Source of the DNA: an uncultured Clostridia bacterium
Lineage (GTDB): Bacteria > Bacillota > Clostridia > Oscillospirales > CAG-272
Length of the DNA stretch: 12,282 nucleotides
Direction of reading: 5' to 3'
NCBI GenBank assembly: GCA_904501865.1
Contig: CAJGCF010000048.1
Location: forward strand, 1 to 12,282
Part shown: piece after piece, positions 1 to 7,293 of the stretch
Numbering within the stretch: the first letter of the stretch is position 1
Layout: every line of letters begins with the position of its first letter
Translations under genes and position numbers: made by a program
The notes under the pieces: generated by a model
The model's database searches: none
The model's input: the letters and a program-made list of their open reading frames with translations, nothing else
What the model was told of the DNA's origin: nothing

Positions 1-150
1 CATCTTCTTAACCATCTGACCGCCGATGCTTCCTGCCTGACGGGATGTGAGCTCGCCGTTATAGCCACCATTGTTGAGGTTAACGCCTACTTCGCTTGCT
101 GCCTGCATTTTGAACTGTTCAAGTGCCTTCTTTGCTTCCTTGTTTGCCAT
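1..150 (-). CDS. Alpha/beta-type small acid-soluble spore protein (5' part, runs off window)
   Basis: The first 50 codons are visible and the gene continues beyond the left edge. The protein begins MANKEAKKALEQFKMQAASE and continues with VGVNL, an Asn/Gly-rich stretch and LTSRQAGSIGGQMVKKM. This is the pattern of alpha/beta SASPs, which coat and protect DNA in dormant spores. The A-S-E-V-G segment (about residues 18-22) fits the cleavage site of the germination protease GPR, and the SRQAG-IGG-MVKKM block is the family's conserved DNA-binding region. The start at 150 is set by an AAGGAG-type ribosome binding site at about 159-164. The family is normally expressed in the forespore under sigma G; I could not find a convincing sigma-G promoter in the upstream 150 bases. 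The gene is divergent from the alpha-mannosidase. Assignment is confident; which paralogue it is cannot be told. Confidence 0.93.
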   Translation of the reverse strand, partial: MANKEAKKALEQFKMQAASEVGVNLNNGGYNGELTSRQAGSIGGQMVKKM

Positions 151-210
151 AATTGTACTCCTTATTTAAACCAAAAGGTTTATTTTAATAAAATCTATGA
201 TAAATCGAGT

Positions 211-257
211 CTGCACCGCAAGCAATCCGTAAAAACCGTTAAAAGCCTGCGGTGCAG
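211..257. repeat. 10-bp perfect inverted repeat with 27-base spacer
   Basis: CTGCACCGCA at 211-220 is exactly reverse-complemented by TGCGGTGCAG at 248-257. Extending outward and inward gives 14 matches in 16 positions. The 27-base loop is too long for a classic intrinsic terminator and only a short T-rich stretch follows. It could be a regulator site, an RNA hairpin in the leader of the spore protein transcript, or a relic repeat. Its function is unknown. Confidence 0.5.
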
Positions 258-382
258 AGTTTTCAGTACCCTGTTCGCTCAACGTTTATTCGATTTCTGC
301 TCGCTTTGCATCTCTGATATTATTTTGCGGCGCGTGTGATTTTATATGTGTGGAAAAAAGAGGATTTATTTTCGTTGTTTTA

Positions 383-412
383 TTGACAAGGCATATTGTA
401 TTATGATATAAT
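383..412 (+). promoter_or_regulatory. Sigma-A-type promoter of the alpha-mannosidase gene
   Basis: A perfect TTGACA at 383-388 is followed after 18 bases by a perfect TATAAT at 407-412. Transcription would start near 419, leaving a leader of about 57 bases before the start codon at 476. No other promoter of comparable quality lies in this gap. Confidence 0.85.
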
Positions 413-426
413 TGTAAACGGTAAAA
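412..426 (+). promoter_or_regulatory. Cre-like operator (CcpA, carbon catabolite repression)
   Basis: TTGTAAACGGTAAAA at 412-426 matches the catabolite-responsive element consensus WTGNAARCGNWWWCA at every position except the C near the 3' end. It overlaps the end of the -10 box and the predicted transcription start, a position where CcpA binding represses in Firmicutes. A glycan-degrading enzyme is a sensible target. The match is seen in the sequence; the regulation is inferred. Confidence 0.6.
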
Positions 427-475
427 GCATTCAAAAATTTTATCAAAAAACTATATATAATGCAAGGAGATAACT

Positions 476-3400
476 ATGGAAACATTGTACAAAAAGGTGG
501 TGCGATATCTCGATATACTCAACGAGCAACGCGCGACCTCACTCGGCAAGATAACAAACGTAAGATATTGCCCATGCGACTACAAGGGCGCAGGCGAGCT
601 TCCCGCCGATGATGCTCTTGTTCCTTATGATACACAAAAGGATACTTGGGGTAACGGATACGATAGCCACGCTTGGTTTAAGTTCAACGTCACAGTGCCC
701 GAAGATTGCGATCCTAACGACATATTTATTAAAGTCATAACAAATTTCGCAAACGGCTGGGATCCCGACAATCCTCAATTTATCGCATATATAGACGGTA
801 AGATGATCCAGGGACTTGATATCAACCACACAAGGCTTTACTTCTCCTCTTGCGGAGAGCACGAGGTCATTCTCTATGCCTACACGGGCATCAAACCCAC
901 GTCAGCAAGACTTAACCTTGAGCTTTTCAGACTCAATCGCGACGTGGAAAAGCTATGGTATGATATACATACGCCCTTTGAAACCCTTTACTATTTGGAT
1001 AAAAATAGCGGAGAGTACAGAAATATCCTCAATATGCTCAGCAAAGCGTTTGATCTGGTTGAGCTTTATAAGGTTCCCTCGGAGGAGTTCTTCCGCTCAG
1101 TGCGTGTCGCAGGCGAATATATGGACGAGGAATTCTACGGTAAATATTGCTCGGTTAACGAAAACGATGTCACCGTAACAGGTGTCGGACATACACATAT
1201 CGACTGCGCTTGGCTCTGGACTCTCAAGCAGACCAGAGAAAAGGTACAGCGCTCCTTCTCTACCGTGCTTGAGCTTATGAGAAGATACCCCGAGTACAAG
1301 TTTATGTCCTCGCAAGCACTTCTTTATCAGAACCTCAAGGAAGAGGCTCCCGAGCTCTATGAGGAGATCAGAGAGCACGTAAAGAACGGTAGATGGGAAT
1401 GTGACGGCGCCATGTGGGTCGAGGCAGACTGTAATCTAAGCTCAGGAGAGAGCCTTGTCAGGCAGGTAGTTTACGGCAAACGCTTCTTTAAAGAGGAATT
1501 CGGCGTTGACAACCACATTCTCTGGCTCCCCGACGTGTTTGGATACTCCGCGGCGCTTCCCCAAATACTCCGCAAAAACGGCATAGACTGGTTCGTAACT
1601 ACAAAGATAGGCTGGAACGACACCAATATGATGCCCTACGATACGTTCATGTGGAAGGGACTTGACGGCTCTGAGATAAACACTTACTTTTTGAGCGCTC
1701 AGAGAATTGCGCCCGATCGCATCCCCACACGCCACACGACTTACGTCGGAAGAACAGATCCCGTCGTTGTTGCGGGAACCTATAACCGTTTTCAGCAGAA
1801 GGAACTGACAAACGAGGTTCTCCTGACCTTTGGTTTTGGTGACGGAGGCGGCGGTCCTACCGAGGATCACCTTGAAATAGCGCGCCGTCTTGAAAAGGGT
1901 ATCCCCGGAACTCCCGTGTTCAAGATGGATTTTGCAGGCAACTTCTTGTCAAGGCTCAAAGACAGAGTTGATAACAATCCACGTCTTCCCGTATGGCAAG
2001 GCGAGCTTTATCTTGAGTTCCACAGAGGAACCTACACCTCTCAAGCAAAAAACAAGAAGAACAACCGCCGCTCTGAGGAGCTCTATCTCAACACGGAGCT
2101 TTTGTGCAGTATAAATAATCAGCTCCTCGGCACAGCCTTTCCTAAGGCAGAGCTCCACAAGGGCTGGGAAATGCTGCTAACAAACCAATTCCACGATATT
2201 ATCCCCGGCTCATCCATAAAGCAGGTATACGAGCAATGCGACAAGGATTACGCCGAAATACAAAGAATCGCTCACGAATATCTCGATCCCGCTATGAACG
2301 CTATAGCGGAAAACATAGACGCATCCGCAGGATACGTGGTATTTAATCCCAATCCTACCGTGGGCAGCGGCATAGTAAAGATCGACGGCAAGAGTGCATA
2401 CGTAGAGAATATTCCCGCAAAGGGATATGCGTGTGTGCAGAGCCTTAAGACTCAAAACAATGTCAAGACCTCGGAAAGCTCCTGCGAAAACAACTTCTTC
2501 CGTATTGAGTTTGACGGTAACATGAACATAAGCTCGATATACGACAAGAAGAACGAGCGCGAGGTCATTCGCGAGGGCGGCGTGGGTAACCAATTCAGAG
2601 TTTACGCCGATTATCCCGATCAGTACGACGCTTGGGAGTGGAGCGAATACACGATTGACAAGTATTCAACCATTGACCAGGTAGAGTCTGTCGAGCAGAT
2701 AACCGACGGTGCTCGCGCAGGAATAAAGATAGTCCGCAAGTATATGAGCTCCACCTTCACGCAGAACATCTGGCTGTACGACGACATCGACAGGATCGAC
2801 TTTGAGACCTGCGTTGATTGGAAGGAAAAGCATCAGGGCATCAAGACCGCGTTTGACGTAAATATCAACTCATCTCGCGCGACTTATGAGATACAGTATG
2901 GTACCGCAGAGCGTCCCACGCACAAGAACACTTCTTGGGATAGAGCTAAATACGAGGTTTGCGGACACAGATTTGCGGACTTCTCCGAGGGTAACTACGG
3001 TGTGGCTCTCCTCAACGATTGCAAGTACGGATACGATATTCACGGAACAGTAATGACTCTGACTCTCCTCCGCGCCCCCACTTACCCTGATCCAGATGCC
3101 GATATGGGTGAGAACAGATTTACCTATTCCATCTACCCGCACGCAGGTGCTATGGATGCGACAAAGATTTACTCCCACGCATACGAGCTTAACAATCCTA
3201 TGACGGTCATCAAGGCTTGCGGAAAGCAGAACCTCATCCCCGCGTCCTACTCTATGGCAAGCTGCGACAAGAGCAATATTCTTTGCGAGGTCATCAAGCA
3301 GTCCGAGGACGGCGCTGATCATATCTTCCGTTTCTTTGAGTGCTCCAACTCTGCAACCCGTGCCGAAATAACCTTCGGATTCGAAGTAGAAGGCGTGCAG

Positions 3401-3514
3401 CTTTGCGATATGGGTGAAAACTCCCTACAAAAGCTCGACCTAAGTGGCAATGTTGTAACTCTACCGTTCGGAGCCTTCGAGATCCACACGCTCAAGGTCA
3501 CAGCGAAGAAATAA
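476..3514 (+). CDS. Alpha-mannosidase, glycoside hydrolase family 38
   Basis: This 1012-residue protein should hydrolyse terminal alpha-linked mannose from oligosaccharides, such as imported N-glycan or mannan fragments. It has no signal peptide, so it is probably cytosolic. GH38 landmarks appear in order: a beta-rich N-terminal domain (about 1-220); the zinc motif GHTHIDCAWLW (238-248, with H241 and D243 as likely ligands); WLPDVFGYSAALP (350-362, with D353 the likely nucleophile); the middle helical domain with RRSEELYLNTE (about 535-545); NQFHDIIPGSS (570-580, with H573 the likely third zinc ligand); and a C-terminal beta-sandwich from about 630. Length is typical of the bacterial/cytosolic branch of the family. 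The ATG is set by AAGGAGA at 464-470. The gene stands alone, with its own promoter and terminator and a cre-like site over its start. Linkage specificity (alpha-1,2/1,3/1,6) and any phospho-sugar preference cannot be read from sequence. Confidence 0.95.
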   Translation: METLYKKVVRYLDILNEQRATSLGKITNVRYCPCDYKGAGELPADDALVPYDTQKDTWGNGYDSHAWFKFNVTVPEDCDPNDIFIKVITNFANGWDPDNPQFIAYIDGKMIQGLDINHTRLYFSSCGEHEVILYAYTGIKPTSARLNLELFRLNRDVEKLWYDIHTPFETLYYLDKNSGEYRNILNMLSKAFDLVELYKVPSEEFFRSVRVAGEYMDEEFYGKYCSVNENDVTVTGVGHTHIDCAWLWTLKQTREKVQRSFSTVLELMRRYPEYKFMSSQALLYQNLKEEAPELYEEIREHVKNGRWECDGAMWVEADCNLSSGESLVRQVVYGKRFFKEEFGVDNHILWLPDVFGYSAALPQILRKNGIDWFVTTKIGWNDTNMMPYDTFMWKGLDGSEINTYFLSAQRIAPDRIPTRHTTYVGRTDPVVVAGTYNRFQQKELTNEVLLTFGFGDGGGGPTEDHLEIARRLEKGIPGTPVFKMDFAGNFLSRLKDRVDNNPRLPVWQGELYLEFHRGTYTSQAKNKKNNRRSEELYLNTELLCSINNQLLGTAFPKAELHKGWEMLLTNQFHDIIPGSSIKQVYEQCDKDYAEIQRIAHEYLDPAMNAIAENIDASAGYVVFNPNPTVGSGIVKIDGKSAYVENIPAKGYACVQSLKTQNNVKTSESSCENNFFRIEFDGNMNISSIYDKKNEREVIREGGVGNQFRVYADYPDQYDAWEWSEYTIDKYSTIDQVESVEQITDGARAGIKIVRKYMSSTFTQNIWLYDDIDRIDFETCVDWKEKHQGIKTAFDVNINSSRATYEIQYGTAERPTHKNTSWDRAKYEVCGHRFADFSEGNYGVALLNDCKYGYDIHGTVMTLTLLRAPTYPDPDADMGENRFTYSIYPHAGAMDATKIYSHAYELNNPMTVIKACGKQNLIPASYSMASCDKSNILCEVIKQSEDGADHIFRFFECSNSATRAEITFGFEVEGVQLCDMGENSLQKLDLSGNVVTLPFGAFEIHTLKVTAKK

Positions 3515-3542
3515 CACTAAATGCCTTTAAATTAAACGTTTT

Positions 3543-3577
3543 AAAGCGACTCTACTGCGCGTAGAGTCGCTTTTCTC
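3543..3577 (+). terminator. Intrinsic terminator after the alpha-mannosidase gene
   Basis: AAAGCGACTCTAC (3543-3555) pairs perfectly with GTAGAGTCGCTTT (3561-3573) around a 5-base loop, followed by TTTTCTCTT. It lies 28 bases after the mannosidase stop codon and isolates that gene from the downstream operon. Confidence 0.9.
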
Positions 3578-3630
3578 TTGTCGGTAGACGCAGGACTTTC
3601 TATCCGTAGAGATAGAACTCAAACAGTTTA

Positions 3631-3659
3631 TTGACTTGATATCCCGTGTGGGTTATTAT
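3631..3659 (+). promoter_or_regulatory. Promoter of the GT8 / acyltransferase operon
   Basis: TTGACT at 3631-3636 and TATTAT at 3654-3659 are separated by 17 bases. The start would be near 3666, giving a leader of roughly 110 bases before the GT8 start codon at 3775. It is the only promoter-like pair with correct spacing between the upstream terminator and the operon. Confidence 0.65.
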
Positions 3660-3744
3660 ATATTACAGATGCGAGGCTCGAGCAGTCTCAACTTGCTCTT
3701 GACAAAGCTATAATATTATGCGCCCAGACAGTTTGAATCACCAC

Positions 3745-3757
3745 GGTGCAAAGCACC
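3745..3757 (+). promoter_or_regulatory. Small leader hairpin just before the GT8 ribosome binding site
   Basis: GGTGC (3745-3749) and GCACC (3753-3757) form a short perfect stem with an AAA loop, ending four bases before the GAAAGGA ribosome binding site. It may only keep the site accessible. A regulatory role is possible but unsupported. Confidence 0.3.
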
Positions 3758-3774
3758 ATACGAAAGGATATACT

Positions 3775-4788
3775 ATGAAAAACACCATTCAAAAAAGAGA
3801 GATAATTCCGATTTTCTTCGCGGTCGATGACAATTACGTTCCCTATCTTACAGTTGCCATAAGCTCGCTTATCGACAATAGCAGTGAGAGGTACAATTAT
3901 CACATCAACGTTCTCATTGAGCGTTTGAGCCCCGAGAATGTGAGCATACTTGAGGCTATGCAGACAGAAAACGTTAAAATAGATTTTGTAAACGTCACAC
4001 AGAAGGTCAAGGCGATATGCTCAAGACTGCACCTACGCGACTATTACACAAAGGCGACCTATTACCGCTTTTTCATTCCCGACATGTTCCCTCAGTACGC
4101 CAAGGGGGTATATCTTGATTGCGATATAGTCATAACCCGAGACATTGCAAATATGTATAATCACGATATCGGCAGCTGTCTCGTGGGTGCCATAACCGAC
4201 GAGGTAATAACAGATATAGATGTGTTTGCGCGTTACTCCGAGATAGTCCTAAACATTCCCAAAAAACAGTATTTTAATGCGGGAATACTTGTTATGAACC
4301 TTCGTGAGATGCGCAGAATACGCATTGAGGAGGTCTTTGCAAATCTTCTCTCCGAAAGAGAATTCCGTGTCGCGCAAGATCAGGATTATCTCAACGTGAT
4401 CTGTCACGGCAGAACCAGATATCTCGCTACAACGTGGAACAAGACTCCTATGCCCTCGTCTGACAGAAATAAAATTCCTAGCATTGCTCACTACAAGATA
4501 AATTTCAAGCCCTGGAGATACGACAGCGTCCCCTACGGCGAGCTGTTCTGGAAATACGCCGAAAGAACGCCCTTTTACAATAGTCTGCTTGAAATCAAGA
4601 ATAATTATTCCAAAGCAGAGATGGAAAGAGATCAGGCTCAGTACGACAACCTTGTAGCCCTTGCCGCAAAAGAGGTCGAAGACGAGCTTAACAAAAGAAG
4701 AAACGAGCTCATTTCATACGAGTCAGAGGATATATTTCGTCACTTCAACGAAGATGCCGTAATGATAAAAAGAGCGGAGGCTATATAA
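3775..4788 (+). CDS. Glycosyltransferase family 8 (LgtC-like)
   Basis: This 337-residue protein is a GT8 retaining glycosyltransferase that transfers glucose or galactose from a nucleotide sugar. Numbered from 3775, the N-terminal IPIFFAVDDNY strand starts the nucleotide-binding fold. YLDCDIV carries the metal-binding D-x-D motif (D115, D117), YFNAGILVMNL and DQDYLNV are the following conserved blocks, and HYKINFKPW (from H239) is the C-terminal metal-binding H..KPW block, with Ile in place of the usual Gly. The last about 60 residues are charged and helical. I chose the ATG at 3775 because GAAAGGA (3762-3768) sits six bases upstream; an in-frame ATG at 3718 has no ribosome binding site. The stop overlaps the next start by one base (TAATG). 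Neighbouring acyltransferases suggest a lipid or lipid-linked acceptor. The exact sugar and acceptor are unknown. Confidence 0.88.
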   Translation: MKNTIQKREIIPIFFAVDDNYVPYLTVAISSLIDNSSERYNYHINVLIERLSPENVSILEAMQTENVKIDFVNVTQKVKAICSRLHLRDYYTKATYYRFFIPDMFPQYAKGVYLDCDIVITRDIANMYNHDIGSCLVGAITDEVITDIDVFARYSEIVLNIPKKQYFNAGILVMNLREMRRIRIEEVFANLLSEREFRVAQDQDYLNVICHGRTRYLATTWNKTPMPSSDRNKIPSIAHYKINFKPWRYDSVPYGELFWKYAERTPFYNSLLEIKNNYSKAEMERDQAQYDNLVALAAKEVEDELNKRRNELISYESEDIFRHFNEDAVMIKRAEAI

Positions 4789-5645
4789 TGTCAGTTTCTC
4801 CCGAGAGGATAAAGATCCTTGAAAAAATAGAATTGTTTGAAAAGCAGGGGCTTTTTGACCGTGACGTTGAGGATGATCCCCCAACTAAGCCCTTAGATCC
4901 TAAAAAAGTAGATTACGTGGGCAAAAAGCTATCCACCCGTATAGCGACTAAGTTCGCAAACCTTTGTGGACAACGTCATTTTGAAAAAATGTTGAAAGCA
5001 GGCGACGTTGTCATCAAAGAGATACGTGGCAGAGAGAATCTTGAGGCAATATCAAACCGCGGCGCGCTTGTGACCTGCAATCACTTTAACGCATTTGATA
5101 ACTACGCGGTATATAAGGCTATATGCCCCGCCCTCGACGGCAGAATGCTCTACAAAATTATAAGAGAGGGCAATTACACCTCATTTGGTGGTTTTTACGG
5201 ATTTCTGTTCCGTCACTGCAACACACTGCCGCTTGCATCCTCAATGTCAGGCATGAAGGCACTTATGAACGCCACCACCGAGCTTTTCGCGCGTGGGAAA
5301 AAAATATTGATATATCCCGAGCAGGGCATGTGGTACAACTACCGAAAGCCCCGACCCTTAAAGATAGGCGCGTTCCGCTTTGCCGCGAGAGACAACGTTC
5401 CCACACTTCCCGTATTTATAACCCTTGAGGATACAGATCGCACAGACGGTGACGGTCTGCCCATACAAGCATACACCGTGCATATTTTGCCCGCTATATT
5501 CCCTTCTCGCGACCTCAGCGTTCGAGAAAATACTGAGTCTATGTGCCGAGAAAATTACAGACTTTGGGTAGAGACCTACGAATCCTTTTACGGAAAAAAG
5601 CTTGAATACACCACGAACGGCGAGGTGGGACCTTGTTCTATATAA
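4788..5645 (+). CDS. PlsC-like (lysophosphatidate family) acyltransferase
   Basis: This 285-residue protein belongs to the glycerolipid (PlsC/AGPAT-like) acyltransferase superfamily, which moves acyl groups from acyl-ACP or acyl-CoA to a hydroxyl acceptor at the membrane. The catalytic H-x4-D motif is present as NHFNAFD (H99, D104). FRHCNTLPL fits the second block, and PEQG at 177-180 stands where PEGT is usual (IYPEQGMW), an atypical acceptor-binding block. PVFITLED is the following block. The first about 80 residues are charged and variable, with no obvious transmembrane helix. The start is set by GGAGG at 4776-4780 and overlaps the GT8 stop by one base, implying translational coupling. The downstream gene overlaps its 3' end by 13 bases. 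The divergent PEQG motif and the GT8 partner suggest a sugar or glycolipid acceptor rather than housekeeping phosphatidate synthesis; this is inference. Confidence 0.82.
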   Translation: MSVSPERIKILEKIELFEKQGLFDRDVEDDPPTKPLDPKKVDYVGKKLSTRIATKFANLCGQRHFEKMLKAGDVVIKEIRGRENLEAISNRGALVTCNHFNAFDNYAVYKAICPALDGRMLYKIIREGNYTSFGGFYGFLFRHCNTLPLASSMSGMKALMNATTELFARGKKILIYPEQGMWYNYRKPRPLKIGAFRFAARDNVPTLPVFITLEDTDRTDGDGLPIQAYTVHILPAIFPSRDLSVRENTESMCRENYRLWVETYESFYGKKLEYTTNGEVGPCSI

Positions 5646-6202
5646 TAACCATTCTGACTGCGTCCCTGCTTATAATAGCGGCAAACGCGATATTTCTCTC
5701 CCCTGCTGTCGTGAGTGTTGGTGAGATAGCTTTATCGGTCGCGGTGGGAGTCCTAGCCATCATCGCCGAGGACGGACTGTCCGCGCTCATTCTCCGCAGA
5801 CTGACCCCGACGGCTTGGTATTCTCCCGACGTAAAGGTATTCAACGTGTCACGAAAGGAACAAAAATTTTATCGCTCAATAAAGATAAAAAAATGGAAGG
5901 ACCTTGTTCCCGAGTTGGGATTGTTTACAGGATTCAGCAAAAACGACCTCAAAAGCACGGACGACCACGAATACCTCTCAAGATTTCTTTTGGAATCAAA
6001 CTATGGCGTCATAATACATCTGGCAAACGGACTCTTGGGCTTTGTGATAATGTTCATTCCGTTATGCTCAACACCATCTATATGGATACCCATATTTATA
6101 GTCAACCTTATTTTAAGTCTTATGCCCGTGGCGGTGTTGAGATATACGTCCTGCACTCTGTCAAAGCTTTATAGCAGAAGCCGCGATAAAATAAAAAAAT
6201 GA
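5633..6202 (+). CDS. CrtO-like membrane acyltransferase family protein
   Basis: This 189-residue membrane protein resembles the family named after staphylococcal CrtO (glycosyl-4,4'-diaponeurosporenoate acyltransferase), recalled from memory rather than searched. It has two N-terminal hydrophobic segments (about 2-23 and 28-56), then a cytosolic-looking block with KFYRSIKIKKWKD (78-90). Next come a conserved E-S-N-Y-G..IH segment (121-129), two further membrane segments (about 127-145 and 148-168) and N158..P165..RY (170-171). These match the W-K, E..IH, N..P..RY pattern of the family. The start is a TTG at 5633, supported by AGGTGG at 5623-5628 and by overlap with the preceding gene; no ATG gives the full membrane segment. 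The stop TGA lies inside the terminator stem. With GT8 and PlsC-like partners it probably acylates a glycosylated product. Members outside staphylococci are mostly uncharacterised, so carotenoid chemistry should not be assumed. Confidence 0.68.
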   Translation: MFYIITILTASLLIIAANAIFLSPAVVSVGEIALSVAVGVLAIIAEDGLSALILRRLTPTAWYSPDVKVFNVSRKEQKFYRSIKIKKWKDLVPELGLFTGFSKNDLKSTDDHEYLSRFLLESNYGVIIHLANGLLGFVIMFIPLCSTPSIWIPIFIVNLILSLMPVAVLRYTSCTLSKLYSRSRDKIKK

Positions 6203-6227
6203 CTTGCCGAGGCAAGTCATTTTTTAT
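6192..6227. terminator. Bidirectional terminator between convergent operons
   Basis: GACTTGC (6201-6207) pairs with GCAAGTC (6212-6218), flanked by a run of A on the left and T on the right, so it can end transcripts from both sides. It serves the plus-strand lipid operon and the minus-strand XRE gene, whose stop is at 6228. The stop codon of the CrtO-like gene (6200-6202) forms part of the stem. Confidence 0.88.
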
Positions 6228-6830
6228 TTATGCTTTGCGTCCTATGACAGACCATAACATTATAATTATCTGTCCGGGTATCCCGAGCAGATATATCTGC
6301 CAGAGATTCACGCTCCCGCACAGTATACTAAGGTGTACCGACATCAATACCGACCACAGAAGCAATGAGACTATCCAATAATTCCTGCGTCTGTTATGCC
6401 ATATTGAGTTAAATACCAACCACACTATTGCCGATACTACAACTGCATATGCGAATACTAACCAATGAGCAACTCCCTGCTTTATTGACGCGTCAAGAAT
6501 CACGAACAGAAGCGTAGCTATGACCCATACGAGCAGAACACTCATCGCTGTGATGACCGCATGCTTGCGCTTTGACCTTGGATCAACCACCCTTTCCGCA
6601 GGCTCTCTCTCCACCTTGTGCTCTTTTTCAATAAGATAATCCACAGTAACCCCGAAGAGATCGGCTATGGCCTTAAGCACCGTTATATCGGGAACCGACT
6701 CCCCTCTCTCCCATTTTGATATTGCCTTGTCCGAATAATTCAGCTTTTCGGCAAGCTCAAGCTGGGTCATACCGCTCTCCCGTCTCAAAGAAACGATATT
6801 TTGCGATATTATAAGCTTTATATCTTCCAT
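6228..6830 (-). CDS. XRE-family regulator with four transmembrane segments
   Basis: This 200-residue protein has an N-terminal Cro/C1-type helix-turn-helix (about residues 5-66, MTQLELAEKLNYSDKAISKW with ERG following) of the kind that binds operator DNA. A charged linker (68-90) follows, then four hydrophobic segments at roughly 91-112, 121-144, 151-171 and 177-196. It is therefore likely a membrane-anchored regulator. I place the start at the ATG at 6830, five bases after AGAGG (6836-6840). An in-frame GTG at 6836 overlaps that ribosome binding site and is less likely. It is the last gene of the pepF-pqqD-S26 operon, 19 bases after the peptidase gene, suggesting it senses or controls that operon. 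Membrane-bound XRE proteins are known in Firmicutes but their signals are mostly unknown. Confidence 0.85.
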   Translation of the reverse strand: MEDIKLIISQNIVSLRRESGMTQLELAEKLNYSDKAISKWERGESVPDITVLKAIADLFGVTVDYLIEKEHKVEREPAERVVDPRSKRKHAVITAMSVLLVWVIATLLFVILDASIKQGVAHWLVFAYAVVVSAIVWLVFNSIWHNRRRNYWIVSLLLWSVLMSVHLSILCGSVNLWQIYLLGIPGQIIIMLWSVIGRKA

Positions 6831-6849
6831 GTACACCTCTAAAAAATTG

Positions 6850-7293
6850 CTACTTATGCTTTCTTCCGAAAAGGCGGCGAAAAGTGCCCTTTATCCCAAG
6901 AATACAATATATTATAGGATGCGCGGCACATATCATCACGCTATACGCGCGATACGCTCGACCACCCATATCTATTTTGTTATCCTTGCGATAGAACGAC
7001 GTAAGCTTCCCGATGATTTCTCTGTCAGTGACGCCGTATTCCTTTGCCATGCAGTTGTCACCCCTAATCACGTAGGAATCGGGCAAAACCTTGATAACAC
7101 GGTGAAGCACGTAATCCTCACCCCTGCGATACAGGGCAACGTCATATTTTTTCAGCCTTTCCGTCACGGGCTCAATAACGATAGTGTCCCGTCTGTCACG
7201 GAGCATTGGCATCATACTGACACCCGAGGAAGTGCTGACGTACACACCGCTTTCCCGAATAATACTCTCTATATCTGTGGCATGCTCTCTCAT
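6850..7293 (-). CDS. S24/S26-type signal peptidase-like protein (Ser/His form)
   Basis: This 147-residue protein has the fold landmarks of type I signal peptidases. SGVSMMPML (23-31) carries the catalytic Ser26, DTIVIEPV is the next strand, YDVALYRRGEDYVLHRVIKV (50-69) carries H64 where bacterial enzymes have Lys, and VIRGDNC (75-81) is the last box. The Ser/His pair is that of the SipW/ER-type branch. Unusually, the only hydrophobic segment is C-terminal (about 118-136), not N-terminal. The start overlaps the PqqD stop as ATGA, so translation is coupled; AAGGGA about ten bases upstream may assist. The context (PqqD-like protein, endopeptidase, HPr-kinase-like protein nearby) suggests processing of a specific peptide or protein rather than general secretion. 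Substrate unknown. Confidence 0.8.
   Translation of the reverse strand: MREHATDIESIIRESGVYVSTSSGVSMMPMLRDRRDTIVIEPVTERLKKYDVALYRRGEDYVLHRVIKVLPDSYVIRGDNCMAKEYGVTDREIIGKLTSFYRKDNKIDMGGRAYRAYSVMICAAHPIIYCILGIKGTFRRLFGRKHK

Larger units (their letters stand above)
151..475. other. Divergent intergenic region, spore protein / alpha-mannosidase
   Basis: This 325-base gap holds the ribosome binding site of the spore protein gene on the minus strand, a 10-bp inverted repeat (211-220 with 248-257), and the promoter, cre-like site and ribosome binding site of the alpha-mannosidase on the plus strand. On the minus strand a weak TTGCTT-17-TATCAT pair (about 200-228) could serve the spore protein gene but is not the sigma-G pattern expected. 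From about 260 to 380 I see no further structure. Confidence 0.6.

Noticed and set aside
3699..3714. TTGACA and TATAAT close together before the GT8 gene
   Set aside because: Only 4 bases separate them, so they cannot form one promoter, and no suitable -35 lies 17 bases before this TATAAT.
3718..3774. Longer GT8 start at the upstream ATG
   Set aside because: No ribosome binding site precedes 3718 and the extra 19 residues do not resemble the GT8 N-terminus, while 3775 has GAAAGGA at good spacing.
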